In this document: positions 52,603 to 62,201 of the stretch, piece after piece
Layout of the letters: each line of letters starts with the position of its first letter
How positions within the stretch are numbered: position 1 is the first letter of the stretch
NCBI GenBank assembly: GCA_035553515.1
Contig: DATNDG010000011.1
Location: 1-64,000, forward strand
DNA length: 64,000 nucleotides
DNA from: DAHUYF01 sp035553515
Lineage (GTDB): Bacteria > Pseudomonadota > Alphaproteobacteria > ATCC43930 > CGMCC-115725
Direction of reading: 5' to 3'
Notes under the pieces: model-generated
Database searches by the model: none
Seen by the model: the letters and a program-made list of their open reading frames with translations, nothing else
Told to the model about the DNA's origin: nothing
Program-made: the position numbers and the translations under genes

Positions 52603-53703
52603 TCAGTCGGCGGCGCTGTTTCCCAGCGCCTTGCTGACGCGCGGCATCACCTCGCTCGCCATCAACTCCATCGAGCGCTTCCCGAGCCCAGGATCGACCC
52701 AGTCATGCCCGGCATAGAGCAAAGTGCCGAACTCGCCGATCTCTTCGCGGAAGGCGAGGAGCTGGTCGACGACGCTGTTGACGCTGCCGCAGATTACCAG
52801 GGAATCGACCACGTAATCGAGGGTGATGGCGGCGTCGGGCATGGCACGGTCGCGCTTGAAGAGCTCCGGCCGGCCGTTGCCGATGAGCTTCTTCATGAGA
52901 TTGCGGTAGTAGAAGCGGTAGGGGCTGCCTTCCTCCTTGGCGTAGCGCCGGGCGAGCGCGTCGTCCTCGCAGACGAAGATGCTCTTGGCGACGCGCCAGT
53001 CGGCGCGCCGCGCCACCCGCCCGGCGTTCTTGCAGCCCTGCTCATACATCGGCCAGTGCGAGGCGACCCAGGGCGGCTGAAGGAAGTTGGCCGAGATCGG
53101 CGTCCAGCCGCGCTCGGCGGCGGCGATGACCCCCTTGGAGAAAGGGGCCACCACGGTGACGACGATCGGCGGGTGCGGCTGCTGGTAGGGCTTCACCATG
53201 ACGCCCTGGCCGATCTGGCGGTCGAGCGTCCGCTCGGTCGTCACCTTCCAGAACTTGCCCTCGAGATTGTAGGGCGGATCGCTCGACCAGACCTTCAGCA
53301 CCATGTCGATCGCCTCGACGAACATCGCCGTGCGATCCTTGTCGAGATTGCCGAACACCTCGGCGTCCGAGCGCAGCCCGCCGGGGCTGATGCCGAAGAG
53401 GAAGCGGCCCTGCAGCAGATGGTCGAGCATCGCTACCTGCGCCGCGACCGCCGCCGGGTGGTTGTTGGGCAGGTTGACGGTGCCGCTGCCGAGCTTGATG
53501 CGCCGGGTCTCGCCGATGAGGCTGGCGATGAAGACGAGGCAGGAGGTGATGGTCTCGGCCCGGTCGGTGACGTGCTCGCCGACGAAGGCCTCGGCATAGC
53601 CGAGCTTGTCGGCGAGAATGATCGCCTCGCGATCTTCCCTCAGCGTGTCCGTGTAGTTCCGCTCCGGCGGGTGGAGCGGCATGGTGAAATAGCCGAGCTG
53701 CAT
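52603..53703 (-). CDS. LLM-class flavin-dependent oxidoreductase (luciferase-like monooxygenase)
   Basis: A 366-residue bacterial luciferase-fold monooxygenase using reduced flavin (F-M-P-L-H-P-P, W-typical G-E-H, L-G-S-G-T-V-N-L-P-N-N-H-P and F-G-I-S-P-G-G-L segments). It is the first gene of a minus-strand operon and has a strong AAGGAGG site. A perfect palindrome (53720-53733) lies just before that site, in a position to control it. Such enzymes oxidise alkanes, ketones or sulfonates. With a CocE hydrolase downstream, a Baeyer-Villiger-type step followed by ester hydrolysis is possible (inference). Confidence 0.88.
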   Translation of the reverse strand: MQLGYFTMPLHPPERNYTDTLREDREAIILADKLGYAEAFVGEHVTDRAETITSCLVFIASLIGETRRIKLGSGTVNLPNNHPAAVAAQVAMLDHLLQGRFLFGISPGGLRSDAEVFGNLDKDRTAMFVEAIDMVLKVWSSDPPYNLEGKFWKVTTERTLDRQIGQGVMVKPYQQPHPPIVVTVVAPFSKGVIAAAERGWTPISANFLQPPWVASHWPMYEQGCKNAGRVARRADWRVAKSIFVCEDDALARRYAKEEGSPYRFYYRNLMKKLIGNGRPELFKRDRAMPDAAITLDYVVDSLVICGSVNSVVDQLLAFREEIGEFGTLLYAGHDWVDPGLGKRSMELMASEVMPRVSKALGNSAAD

Positions 53704-53719
53704 GGCGGCGCCTCCTTCC

Positions 53720-53733
53720 TTATCATCTGATAA
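53720..53733. promoter_or_regulatory. Palindromic operator candidate, LLM operon proximal
   Basis: A perfect palindrome ttatcatctgataa, 17 bp before the LLM start codon and next to its Shine-Dalgarno site. Its half-sites recur at 53836-53849. The TetR encoded in the operon is the likely binder. Confidence 0.6.
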
Positions 53734-53835
53734 TTATGGAGGAACCGCAAGGGTCGTCGGGGGTTCCAAGGCCGCGCGTGCCTGCGGAAACCGCGGATTT
53801 GCTGCCCGGCTAGGCGCGCCGCGGCACCATTCTGT

Positions 53836-53849
53836 TGATCATTTGATAA
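53836..53849. promoter_or_regulatory. Palindromic operator candidate, distal copy
   Basis: tgatcatttgataa, i.e. ttatca-aa-tgatca on the other strand, matching the proximal palindrome in 5 of 6 positions of one arm and all of the other. It lies 116 bp from the proximal copy, close to the middle of the divergent region. Confidence 0.5.
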
Positions 53850-53999
53850 CCAAGGCTGCTTCGCCGGCCTGGTCCGGAAAGAGGTGCGCCCCCGAAGGGC
53901 CCGGCCTGATGCCGGAAGGTCCCTCGGACAGCGATCGGCGTTGAAGCCGCGGAATGAGAGTTGCGCCGGTGCCGGAAATACTACTATTCTCGCTATGGC

Positions 54000-54011
54000 T
54001 ATCGGCCGATA
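54000..54011. promoter_or_regulatory. Palindrome upstream of the Liv catabolic operon
   Basis: A perfect 12-bp palindrome (tatcggccgata) about 97 bp before the start of the binding-protein gene. It is a plausible operator of an unknown regulator; evidence is its symmetry and position only. Confidence 0.35.
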
Positions 54012-54107
54012 AACTAAACTAGGCGAAACGCCTGAGGAATAAGGCCGGTAGTACAACAGGCCGCGCATCGAACGCGATGCCGAGCGAAAGGGAGGAGTTC
54101 AAACGCC

Positions 54108-55346
54108 GTGCATCTCAATCGTCGCAAATTTCTCGCCGGCACCGCCGTAGCGGCGGGTGCCGCCGCGTTTTCCATCCCGTCGATCGCGCAAGCCAAGTCC
54201 GTCAAGGTCGGCCTGCTCGCGGACAAGACCGGGCCGCTCGCCGAAGGCGGCATCCAGATGGAGCAGGGCATTACGGCGTTCTTGAAGTCAAAGAACTTCA
54301 CGCTCGCCGGTCAGAAGGTCGACTTCATCGTTGCCGATACCGGCAGCAACCCCGCTCAGGCCAAGACCAAGGCGCAGGAACTGATCGAGCGCGACCACGT
54401 TCATTTCATCCTCGGTCCGCTCGCGGCGTTCGAGATGCTGGCGATCTCCGACTATGTCGCTCAGCACAAGACGCCGATCTTGTCGCTCGCCGCCGCCGAC
54501 GACCTGTCGCAGCGCAAGCCCAATCCCTATCTCGCGCGCGCCTCGGCGACCTCGTCGCAGGCGATGCATGTGATGGGCGACTACGCGCGCAAGGTGATGG
54601 GGCTCAAGCGCGTGGTCTGCATCGATTCCGATTTCGCCTTCGGCTACGAGCAGCAGGGCGGATTCCAGCAGGTGTTCGAGGACGAGGGCGGCTGCGTGGT
54701 GAAGAAGCTGTGGGCGCCGCTCGGCACGCCCGACTTCACGCCGTTCATTGCCCAGATCCAGGATTGCGACGGCGTTTGCCAGGGGTTCGCCGCGGCGGCG
54801 CCGGTCAAGTTCATGAAGCAATACGCAGATGTCGGACTGAAGCTGCCGGTGTGCGGTGGCGAGACCGCCGGCGACGACGCGCTGCTGCCGCATTTCGGCC
54901 CCGAGGCGGCGGGCCTCATCACTGCCTGCCCCTATACGATCGACTACAAGAGCGACAGCAACGCCAAGTTCAAGGCCGAGATGGCGAAGGAGTTTCAGAC
55001 CGTCGCCGGTTTCTATGCCGCCGGCATGTATGTCAGCGGCATGGTGATCGAGGCCGGATTGAAGGCGCTGCACGGCGATGTGTCCAGCCCGGAGCAGACG
55101 ATAAAGGCCTTGCGCGCGGTCAATCTTCAGGACACCCCGCGCGGACCGGTCCATTTCGATCATTTCGGGAACGTCGTCGGCAACATCTTCGTGCGGAAGA
55201 TCGAAAAGGTCGGCGGCAAGCTGACCAACGTAACCCAGAAGACCTACACCAATGTCAGCCAGTTCTGGACCTACGACGAAAAGAAATACCTGGCGCAGCC
55301 GGCCTATACGCGTGCCTGGCCGCCGGTGAAGGCCTGCAAAGCGTGA
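54108..55346 (+). CDS. ABC transporter substrate-binding protein, Liv type, Tat-exported
   Basis: A 412-residue type-I periplasmic binding protein. It begins with GTG behind a GGGAGGAG site and carries a twin-arginine signal (N-R-R-K-F-L-A-G, hydrophobic run, cleavage near S-I-A-Q-A). The mature part (V-K-V-G-L-L-A-D-K-T-G-P-L-A-E-G-G) is typical of Liv-type proteins; K-F-M-K-Q-Y and Y-Y-like ligand residues are not resolved. It is the first gene of a plus-strand operon of Liv genes plus catabolic enzymes, so its ligand may be the substrate of those enzymes rather than an amino acid (inference). Confidence 0.9.
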   Translation: MHLNRRKFLAGTAVAAGAAAFSIPSIAQAKSVKVGLLADKTGPLAEGGIQMEQGITAFLKSKNFTLAGQKVDFIVADTGSNPAQAKTKAQELIERDHVHFILGPLAAFEMLAISDYVAQHKTPILSLAAADDLSQRKPNPYLARASATSSQAMHVMGDYARKVMGLKRVVCIDSDFAFGYEQQGGFQQVFEDEGGCVVKKLWAPLGTPDFTPFIAQIQDCDGVCQGFAAAAPVKFMKQYADVGLKLPVCGGETAGDDALLPHFGPEAAGLITACPYTIDYKSDSNAKFKAEMAKEFQTVAGFYAAGMYVSGMVIEAGLKALHGDVSSPEQTIKALRAVNLQDTPRGPVHFDHFGNVVGNIFVRKIEKVGGKLTNVTQKTYTNVSQFWTYDEKKYLAQPAYTRAWPPVKACKA

Positions 55347-55379
55347 CCGCTGAGACCCGCTGACGTTCGATTCTGGCGC

Positions 55380-55413
55380 CGTTCGTTCGACCGATTTCGC
55401 GGTCGAACGAACG
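55380..55413 (+). terminator. Strong hairpin between binding-protein and livH genes
   Basis: A perfect 14-bp stem (55380-55393 and 55400-55413) with a 6-base loop, 33 bp after the binding-protein stop and 31 bp before livH, with no T-tract. It is well placed to stabilise the upstream message and reduce downstream transcription, the common design for making excess binding protein. The minus-strand Liv operon has an analogous hairpin. Confidence 0.75.
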
Positions 55414-55444
55414 GGTTGCAATCCGCGGCGCAGGAACGCCGGAC

Positions 55445-56308
55445 ATGAATATCTGGGCGGTACTGGCCATCAACAGCATCACCTTCGGTGGCCTGCTTTT
55501 TCTGCTTTCGGCCGGCTTTTCGCTGATTTTCGGGCTGATGCGGATTCCGAACCTGACGCACGGCTCGATGTTCATGCTGGGCGGCTATATCGGCGCCAGC
55601 ATGACGCTCACCTATCACCTGCCGTTCTGGCTCGCGGCGCTGATCGCGGCGCTCGCGATGGCCGTTTTCGGCGGCCTGATCGAGCGGTTCCTCCTGCGTC
55701 GTCTCGCGAACTCGGTTCTGGCGCAAGTGCTGGTGACGCTCGGGCTTGCTTTGATCATCGCCGATTTCTGCCTGATGATCTGGAGTGGCGATCCGATCAT
55801 GGTCGACACGCCCTCCGCCTTGGCCGGCGGGACGCGCGCGCTCGGCCTCTTCTTCCCGACCTACCGGATCGCTATCATCCTGATCGCCGTCGTGATCGCT
55901 GCGGCCCTCTGGGCTTTGCTCGAGCGCACGCGGCTCGGCGCCATGATCCGGGCCGGCGTCGACGATCCCGAGATGGCGCGCGTCGTCGGCATCCGCGTGT
56001 CGCGGCTCTTCACCATCGTTTTCTGCCTCGGTGCTGCGCTCGCCGGCTTTGCCGGGCTCATGGGCGCGCCCATCCTGTCGGTTTATCCGGGCCTCGATTT
56101 CGACATGCTGCCGCTGGCGCTGGTGGTGGTGATCCTGGGCGGCGTCGGGAGTCTGCTGGGCTCGCTCATCGGTAGCCTCGTCATCGGCTTCATCTACAAT
56201 TTCGGCCTGGTGATGCTGCCGGAGCTCGCTTATTTCGTGCTGTTCCTGCCGATGGTCGTGGTGCTGGTGCTGCGGCCGCAAGGCCTTTTCGGCAGGCACG
56301 CGCCATGA
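55445..56308 (+). CDS. livH: Branched-chain amino acid-type ABC permease LivH
   Basis: A 287-residue inner-membrane permease. About eight hydrophobic segments, the L-L-F-L-L-S-A-G-F-S-L-I-F-G-L start, N-L-T-H-G-S-M-F-M-L-G-G-Y, and the D-P-E-M-A-R-V-V-G-I ATPase-contact loop mark LivH. It overlaps livM by 4 bp (ATGA, 56305-56308). Only modestly similar by eye to the LivH of the first Liv operon (35858-36733), so the two systems are not a recent duplication. Confidence 0.92.
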   Translation: MNIWAVLAINSITFGGLLFLLSAGFSLIFGLMRIPNLTHGSMFMLGGYIGASMTLTYHLPFWLAALIAALAMAVFGGLIERFLLRRLANSVLAQVLVTLGLALIIADFCLMIWSGDPIMVDTPSALAGGTRALGLFFPTYRIAIILIAVVIAAALWALLERTRLGAMIRAGVDDPEMARVVGIRVSRLFTIVFCLGAALAGFAGLMGAPILSVYPGLDFDMLPLALVVVILGGVGSLLGSLIGSLVIGFIYNFGLVMLPELAYFVLFLPMVVVLVLRPQGLFGRHAP

Positions 56309-57312
56309 GCGGCGCGCGCATCGGCGCAGCCGCGGCAGTCATTGCCGCGCTCATCGGGCTCGTGACCGTGCCGCTGTGGGTGCCGGGCGATTATTACATC
56401 AGCGTCAGCAGCCAGATACTGATCTACGCCATCTTCGCCCTCGGCCTCGACGTGCTGATCGGCTATGCCGGCCTCGTCTCGCTCGGTCATGCGGGACTGT
56501 TCGGCCTCGCGGGCTACGTCGTTGCGATCTGCGTGGGCGCCGGGCTCGGTCACGTCGCGGCGATCGCGATGGCGCTCGTGCTGACGCTGGTCGGCACGGC
56601 GATCTTCGCGGCGCTCAGCCTGCGCACCCTCGGCGTCGGCTTCATCATGATCACGCTCGCCATTGGTCAGATCATGTGGGGCCTCGCCTATCGGTGGGCG
56701 AGCGTTACCGGCGGCGATAACGGCCTCAACGTGTCCGGCCGGCCGGCGCCGTTTGGCATTCGCCTGGACATGCCGTCGCACTTCTACTACGCGACGCTGG
56801 CAGTCTTTGCGGTTGCCGTCGTGGCGGTGCGGATCTTCGTCAGTTCGCCCTTCGGCGCCAGCGTCAAGGGCACGCGCGACCAGCCGCGGCGCATGAGCGC
56901 TTTGGGATATCACGTCTGGCTCATCCGCTTCTACGCCTGCCTGTTCTCCGGCCTTCTGACGGCGGTCGCCGGCATCCTCTACGTCTACTACACCGAATTC
57001 ATCAGCCCGCCGACCGTGGCGCTGACCTCCTCGGCCGAAGGCGTGCTGATGGTGATCTCGGGCGGCTCGGGCACGCTGCTGGGTCCGATCGTCGGCGCGG
57101 CACTGGTAGAGATCATCAAGAACGTCGCCAGCGCCTACATCACGCGCTGGAACATGGTCCTGGGCGGGATCTTCGTGGCCATCGTCATCTTCATGCCTGA
57201 AGGACTGGTACCGGGCGGCATGCGCCTCCTCCGCCAAGTCTTCAGGTCGCGCACGCCGCCGCCAGCACAGACCGCGGGTGCGCAGCCGGCGTCCGCAGAG
57301 CCGCGATCATGA
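56305..57312 (+). CDS. livM: Branched-chain amino acid-type ABC permease LivM
   Basis: A 335-residue permease with about ten hydrophobic segments, the L-I-G-Y-A-G-L-V-S-L-G-H-A-G-L-F-G core motif of LivM and a D-Q-P-R-R-M-S-A-L-G-Y cytoplasmic loop. Overlaps livH upstream (ATGA) and livG downstream (ATGA, 57309-57312). Unlike its counterpart at 34009-35844 it is not fused to an ATPase. The tail after the last helix is Pro/Ala-rich. Confidence 0.92.
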   Translation: MSGARIGAAAAVIAALIGLVTVPLWVPGDYYISVSSQILIYAIFALGLDVLIGYAGLVSLGHAGLFGLAGYVVAICVGAGLGHVAAIAMALVLTLVGTAIFAALSLRTLGVGFIMITLAIGQIMWGLAYRWASVTGGDNGLNVSGRPAPFGIRLDMPSHFYYATLAVFAVAVVAVRIFVSSPFGASVKGTRDQPRRMSALGYHVWLIRFYACLFSGLLTAVAGILYVYYTEFISPPTVALTSSAEGVLMVISGGSGTLLGPIVGAALVEIIKNVASAYITRWNMVLGGIFVAIVIFMPEGLVPGGMRLLRQVFRSRTPPPAQTAGAQPASAEPRS

Positions 57313-58035
57313 CCGCATTGTCGATCCACAGGCTCGACAAGTCGTTCGGCGGCCTGCGCGTCACGCGCAAATTGGATCTCGAAGTTGCGCCCGGCGAGCG
57401 CCGGCTGATCATCGGCCCGAACGGCGCCGGCAAGACCACGCTCTTCAACCTGATCACCGGCGAGCTGCGGCCCGACGCCGGCTCGATTGCGCTGTTTGGC
57501 CACGAGCTGGCGCGGCTTCCCGTGCGCCGGCGTGCGCATCTCGGACTGTCGCGCACCTACCAGATCATCACACTGTTTCCGAACGACACGCTAATGCGGA
57601 ACGTGATTCTGTCTCTGCTCGGCCTCTCGCGGCTGCGGTGGAATCCATTCTTGCGGCTCGACCGCCAGGGCCACCTGGCCGAGCGGGCGTCTGAGGTTCT
57701 GGCGCGCGTCGGCCTCGGCCATATGGCGCACAGACCGCTTGCCGAGACCTCTTACGGCGAGCGGCGCCGCGTCGAGATCGCCATGGCGCTGGCGCAGAAT
57801 CCGCGCATGCTGCTGCTCGACGAGCCCTTTGCCGGCTTGTCGGTCGACGAGCGGCAGGAAGTCAAGGCGCTGCTCTCCCGCATACCGCGCGATGTCACCA
57901 TCGTCATGATCGAGCATGACATGGATGTGGCACTCGACTTCGCCGAGCGCATCAGCGTCATGCATTTCGGCGAAGTCGTGGTCGAAGGCACGCGCGCCGA
58001 GGTCGTCGCAGACCCGCGCACCAAGGAGATTTACC

Positions 58036-58046
<11 letters not shown>
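57309..58046 (+). CDS. livG: ABC transporter ATP-binding protein LivG
   Basis: A 245-residue ATPase with Walker A G-P-N-G-A-G-K-T-T, LivG-specific segments (L-S-R-T-Y-Q-I-I-T-L-F), signature S-Y-G-E-R-R-R and Walker B M-L-L-L-D-E-P-F-A-G-L-S. It ends K-E-I-Y-L-G-E, as LivG proteins do. Starts inside the livM stop. The livF start (TTG) lies 10 bp before its stop codon ends. Confidence 0.93.
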
Positions 58047-58758
<712 letters not shown>

Positions 58759-58769
58759 GCGGAGGACAT

Positions 58770-61067
58770 ATGAGCGGGGCGTCTTCCTGGCGCGGGCGGA
58801 TCGAGGACGAGGCGCTGCTGCGCGGCCGCGGGCGCTACGCTGCGGATGCGGCGCCGGCGGGGCAGGCAGCGGCGGTCTTCGTGCGCTCGCCGCACGCCTT
58901 CGCCCGCATCCGCGGCGTCGATGCGCAGGCCGCCGCAGCCGCGCCCGGCGTCCTCGCCGTGCTCACCGCGCCCGACATCGCCGCTGGCAGCGTCGCCCGA
59001 CCGGTGCCGCAGACCGGACGCGGCGGCACGCCGCTCAAGGTGCCGCGCCGCCCGGCGCTTGCCGGCGAGCGCGTGCTTCATGCCGGCGAGCCGGTGGCGC
59101 TGGTCGTGGCCGAGACGCAGGCCCTGGCGCAGGACGCCGCCGAACTGGTCGATATCGATTACGAGCCGCTGGCATCGGTCACCGACCTCGGCGCCGCGGT
59201 GGCGCCGGGCGCGCCGCAGATCTTCCCCGAGGCACCGGGCAATATCGCACTCGATTGGGCACTGGGCGGCGAGCAGGAGAACCTCGCCGAGATCGAGCGG
59301 ATCGTCGGCGGCGCACGGCACGTGGCCCGCCTCTCCCTCGTCAATCAGCGCGTCGTCGTCGCCTCGATGGAGCCGCGCGGCGCCACGGCGTCCTATGACG
59401 CGGCGAGCGGCGCTTACACGCTGCGCGTGGGTTCGCAGGGCGTCAACCTGTTGCGCGAGCAGCTCCTTGCCATCCTCGGTGTCGGCCGCGACAAGCTCCG
59501 CGTCACCACTGAGGATGTCGGCGGCGGCTTCGGCATGAAGGCGCCGGCCTATCCCGAATACGTGGCGCTGCTCGCCGCAGCACAGCGCGTCGGCCGCCCC
59601 GTCCATTGGATGTCGACCCGCGCCGAGGCGTTCCTCTCCGATCAGCAGGCGCGCGACACCATCACCGAGGGCGAGCTGGCGCTCGACGGCGAGGGCCGGT
59701 TCCTGGCGCTTCGCGTCAAGGTCTTGGCCGCGATGGGCGCCTATGTCACCTCGCATGGCGCGTTCATCGCCACCAGCAATTTCGCGCGCTGCCTCAGCAG
59801 CATGTACCGGATCCCGCTGATCGCCGCGGAGGTGAAATGCGTGCTCACCAACACGGTGCCGACCGGCCCCTATCGCGGAGCCGGCCGGCCGGAGGCGAAT
59901 TACGCGATCGAGCGGCTGATCGACGAGGCGGCACGGCTCTCGGGCATCGACCGCGTCGCGCTGCGCCGGCGCAACCTGATCGCGCCGAACGAGATCCCCT
60001 ACAAGACGCCGATCGGCGTCACCTATGACAGCGGCGAATTCCCGGCGCTCTTCGAGGAGGCGCTGCGGCTGGCCGATGTCGCGGGTTTCGCGGCGCGGCG
60101 CCGGCGCTCGGAGGCTTCGGGAAAGCGCCGCGGGCTCGGCATCGCCTGCTTCCTCGAGCATGCCGGCGGCGCGCCCAGCGAAGGCGCCGGCATCTCCTTC
60201 CTCGGCGACGGCAAGGCAACGCTCGACCTCGCGACGGGCCCGACGGGACAGGGCCATGCCACCATCTTCGGCCGCCTCGTCGAAGAGCGGCTCGGGCTCG
60301 GGGCAGGGCAGGTGGCGGTGCGCAACGGCGACAGCGCCTTGGCTGTCGAGGGCACCGGCACCGTCGCCTCGCGCAACACGATGACCACCGGCACGGCCAC
60401 GCTGCGCGCAGTGGAGCTCGTCATCGAGAAAGGCCGCCGCGCCGCCTCGCACCTGCTCGAGGCGGCCGAGGCCGATATCGACTATGCACGCGGCGAATTC
60501 CGCATTCCCGGCACCGACCGCGCGGTCTCGCTCCTGGAAGTCGCGGCCAAATCCGCCGCGGGGGGAGAGCCGCTCGACACCAAGACGCGCATCGAGGTGC
60601 CACAATCCTTTCCCAATGGCTGCCATGTCTGCGAGGTCGAGATCGATCCCGAGACCGGCGTCACCGCCATAGAGCGCTATGTGGCGGTGGATGATTGCGG
60701 CGTGGCGCTCGATCCGGTGATGGTCGAGGGCCAGGTGCATGGCGGCGTGGCGCAGGGCATCGGCCAGGCGCTCTACGAGGATGCGGTCTATGATGCCGGG
60801 AGCGGGCAGCTTCTGGCCGGCTCCTTCATGGACTACACCATGCCGCGCGCCGACACGATGCCCACGATCGAGAGCGAGCTGCACCCGGTTCCCTGCCGCA
60901 CCAACCCGCTCGGGGTCAAAGGCACCGGCGAGGCCGGTACCACCGGCGCGCTTGCCGCGGTGATGAACGCGATTACCGACGCGCTGCCGGGCACAGTCAT
61001 CGACATGCCGGCGACGCCGGAGAAGATATGGCGCGCCTGCCGCCAATTCGAAGGAGGAGGAACTTGA
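58770..61067 (+). CDS. Xanthine dehydrogenase/CoxL-family molybdopterin-binding large subunit
   Basis: 765 residues, full length for the family's catalytic subunit. The N-terminal ald_Xan_dh_C-like domain (G-R-G-R-Y, then S-P-H-A-F-A-R-I) is followed by the molybdopterin domain with E-D-V-G-G-G-F-G-M-K, G-P-Y-R-G-A-G-R-P-E, G-Q-G-H and catalytic Glu721 (V-K-G-T-G-E-A-G). The active-site loop is the Y-R-G-A-G-R type, not the A-Y-R-C-S-F-R of true CO dehydrogenase. No iron-sulfur or FAD subunit gene is adjacent. It hydroxylates an unknown heteroaromatic or aldehyde substrate, probably delivered by the Liv system upstream. Confidence 0.93.
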   Translation: MSGASSWRGRIEDEALLRGRGRYAADAAPAGQAAAVFVRSPHAFARIRGVDAQAAAAAPGVLAVLTAPDIAAGSVARPVPQTGRGGTPLKVPRRPALAGERVLHAGEPVALVVAETQALAQDAAELVDIDYEPLASVTDLGAAVAPGAPQIFPEAPGNIALDWALGGEQENLAEIERIVGGARHVARLSLVNQRVVVASMEPRGATASYDAASGAYTLRVGSQGVNLLREQLLAILGVGRDKLRVTTEDVGGGFGMKAPAYPEYVALLAAAQRVGRPVHWMSTRAEAFLSDQQARDTITEGELALDGEGRFLALRVKVLAAMGAYVTSHGAFIATSNFARCLSSMYRIPLIAAEVKCVLTNTVPTGPYRGAGRPEANYAIERLIDEAARLSGIDRVALRRRNLIAPNEIPYKTPIGVTYDSGEFPALFEEALRLADVAGFAARRRRSEASGKRRGLGIACFLEHAGGAPSEGAGISFLGDGKATLDLATGPTGQGHATIFGRLVEERLGLGAGQVAVRNGDSALAVEGTGTVASRNTMTTGTATLRAVELVIEKGRRAASHLLEAAEADIDYARGEFRIPGTDRAVSLLEVAAKSAAGGEPLDTKTRIEVPQSFPNGCHVCEVEIDPETGVTAIERYVAVDDCGVALDPVMVEGQVHGGVAQGIGQALYEDAVYDAGSGQLLAGSFMDYTMPRADTMPTIESELHPVPCRTNPLGVKGTGEAGTTGALAAVMNAITDALPGTVIDMPATPEKIWRACRQFEGGGT

Positions 61068-61069
61068 CC

Positions 61070-62185
61070 ATGCTTTATACCTGCCACCCCGCCGCGGCAC
61101 ATGCGATGCGCGTCCAGGCGAAGCGCGCGCGCGGCAAGGCGGCGCCGCGCCGGCACTTCACTGTCGATATCCATTGCCACGTCTTCACCCCCGAAGCCGA
61201 TCGTCTGGCGCAGCCCGCCTTCCGGCCCGATTACGAGCCGATGCTGCGCCATGCCAACGAGGCGACGCGCGAGGTGAACCGCAAGCAGCAGGAGACGATC
61301 CGCGGCAAGCTCACCACGGTCGAGACCAGGCTTGCCGATATGGACCGGCTCGGCATCGACGTGCAGGCGATCTCGCCGGCGCCGCCGCAATACTACTACT
61401 GGGCGCCGGCCGAGCTCGGCCGCGACACGGCGCGGCTGGTCAACAACCGCATCGCCGAGATCGCGGCGCAGCATCCCGACCGCTTCGTCGGCATGGGCAC
61501 GGTGCCGCTGCAGGCGCCGGAGCTCGCGGTCGCCGAGCTCGAGCGCATGGTGAAGGAGCTCGGCATGCGCGGCGTCGAGATCTGCACCAACGTCGCCGGC
61601 GCCGAGCTCTCCGAGCCGCGCTTCCGGCCGTTCTTCGCCAAGGCGGAGGAACTCGGCGTACTGATCTTCATGCACCCCAACGGCTTCAGCGACGGCAGGC
61701 GGCTCGCCGACCATTATTTCATCAACCTCATCGGCAATCCGCTCGACAGCACGGTGGCGGTAAGCCACTTGATCTTCGGCGGAGTGCTCGACGCTTATCC
61801 GCGGCTCAAGATCTGCGTCGCCCATGGCGGCGGGTTCCTGCCGGCCTATTCGGGGCGCAGCGATCACGGCCATGGCGCGCGACCCGACAGCCGCCGCGAG
61901 ATCAAGAAGAAGCCGACGAGCTACCTCAAGAAGCTCTATTTCGACAGCATCGTCTTCACCCACCACCAGCTCGATTATCTCGTCGGCACCTGGGGCAGCG
62001 ACCACGTGCTGCTCGGCAGCGACTATCCCTTCGACATGGCCGAACCCGATCCCGTGGGCTTCGTCTCGAGCGCGCCGCTCGGCAACGAGGACAAGGCCGC
62101 GATTCTCGGCCTCAATGCGGCGAAGCTGCTCAAGATCAAGGTGCCGAAGAAGGCGGTGGCGAAGAAGGTGAAGAAGAAGCGGTAG
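61070..62185 (+). CDS. Amidohydrolase/ACMSD-like decarboxylase family protein
   Basis: The ATG at 61070 follows an AAGGAGGAGG site (61051-61060) and lies 2 bp after the previous stop; 371 residues. Metal motif H-C-H in V-D-I-H-C-H-V-F, then H-G-G-G and the C-terminal G-S-D-Y-P-F-D with catalytic Asp, all typical of the amidohydrolase-2/aminocarboxymuconate-semialdehyde decarboxylase branch. The tail is lysine-rich (K-V-P-K-K-A-V-A-K-K-V-K-K-K-R), unusual for the family. It probably hydrolyses or decarboxylates a product of the neighbouring molybdenum hydroxylase. Confidence 0.88.
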   Translation: MLYTCHPAAAHAMRVQAKRARGKAAPRRHFTVDIHCHVFTPEADRLAQPAFRPDYEPMLRHANEATREVNRKQQETIRGKLTTVETRLADMDRLGIDVQAISPAPPQYYYWAPAELGRDTARLVNNRIAEIAAQHPDRFVGMGTVPLQAPELAVAELERMVKELGMRGVEICTNVAGAELSEPRFRPFFAKAEELGVLIFMHPNGFSDGRRLADHYFINLIGNPLDSTVAVSHLIFGGVLDAYPRLKICVAHGGGFLPAYSGRSDHGHGARPDSRREIKKKPTSYLKKLYFDSIVFTHHQLDYLVGTWGSDHVLLGSDYPFDMAEPDPVGFVSSAPLGNEDKAAILGLNAAKLLKIKVPKKAVAKKVKKKR

Positions 62186-62201
62186 GCGGCTCCATCCCGG
62201 T

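Larger units (their letters stand above)
53704..54107. other. 404-bp divergent regulatory region without genes
   Basis: Separates the minus-strand LLM operon from the plus-strand Liv catabolic operon. It holds the two TTATCA-type palindromes listed separately, a 12-bp palindrome tatcggccgata at 54000-54011, a small aggcg-aaa-cgcct hairpin (54021-54033) and a GGGAGGAG ribosome-binding site at 54090-54097. No ORF of note. It is visibly more AT-rich near both ends, as promoters are. Confidence 0.6.

Noticed and set aside
58770..61067. Aerobic CO dehydrogenase large subunit (CoxL)
   Set aside because: The diagnostic A-Y-R-C-S-F-R active-site loop is absent; the loop is Y-R-G-A-G-R, and coxS/coxM genes are missing.
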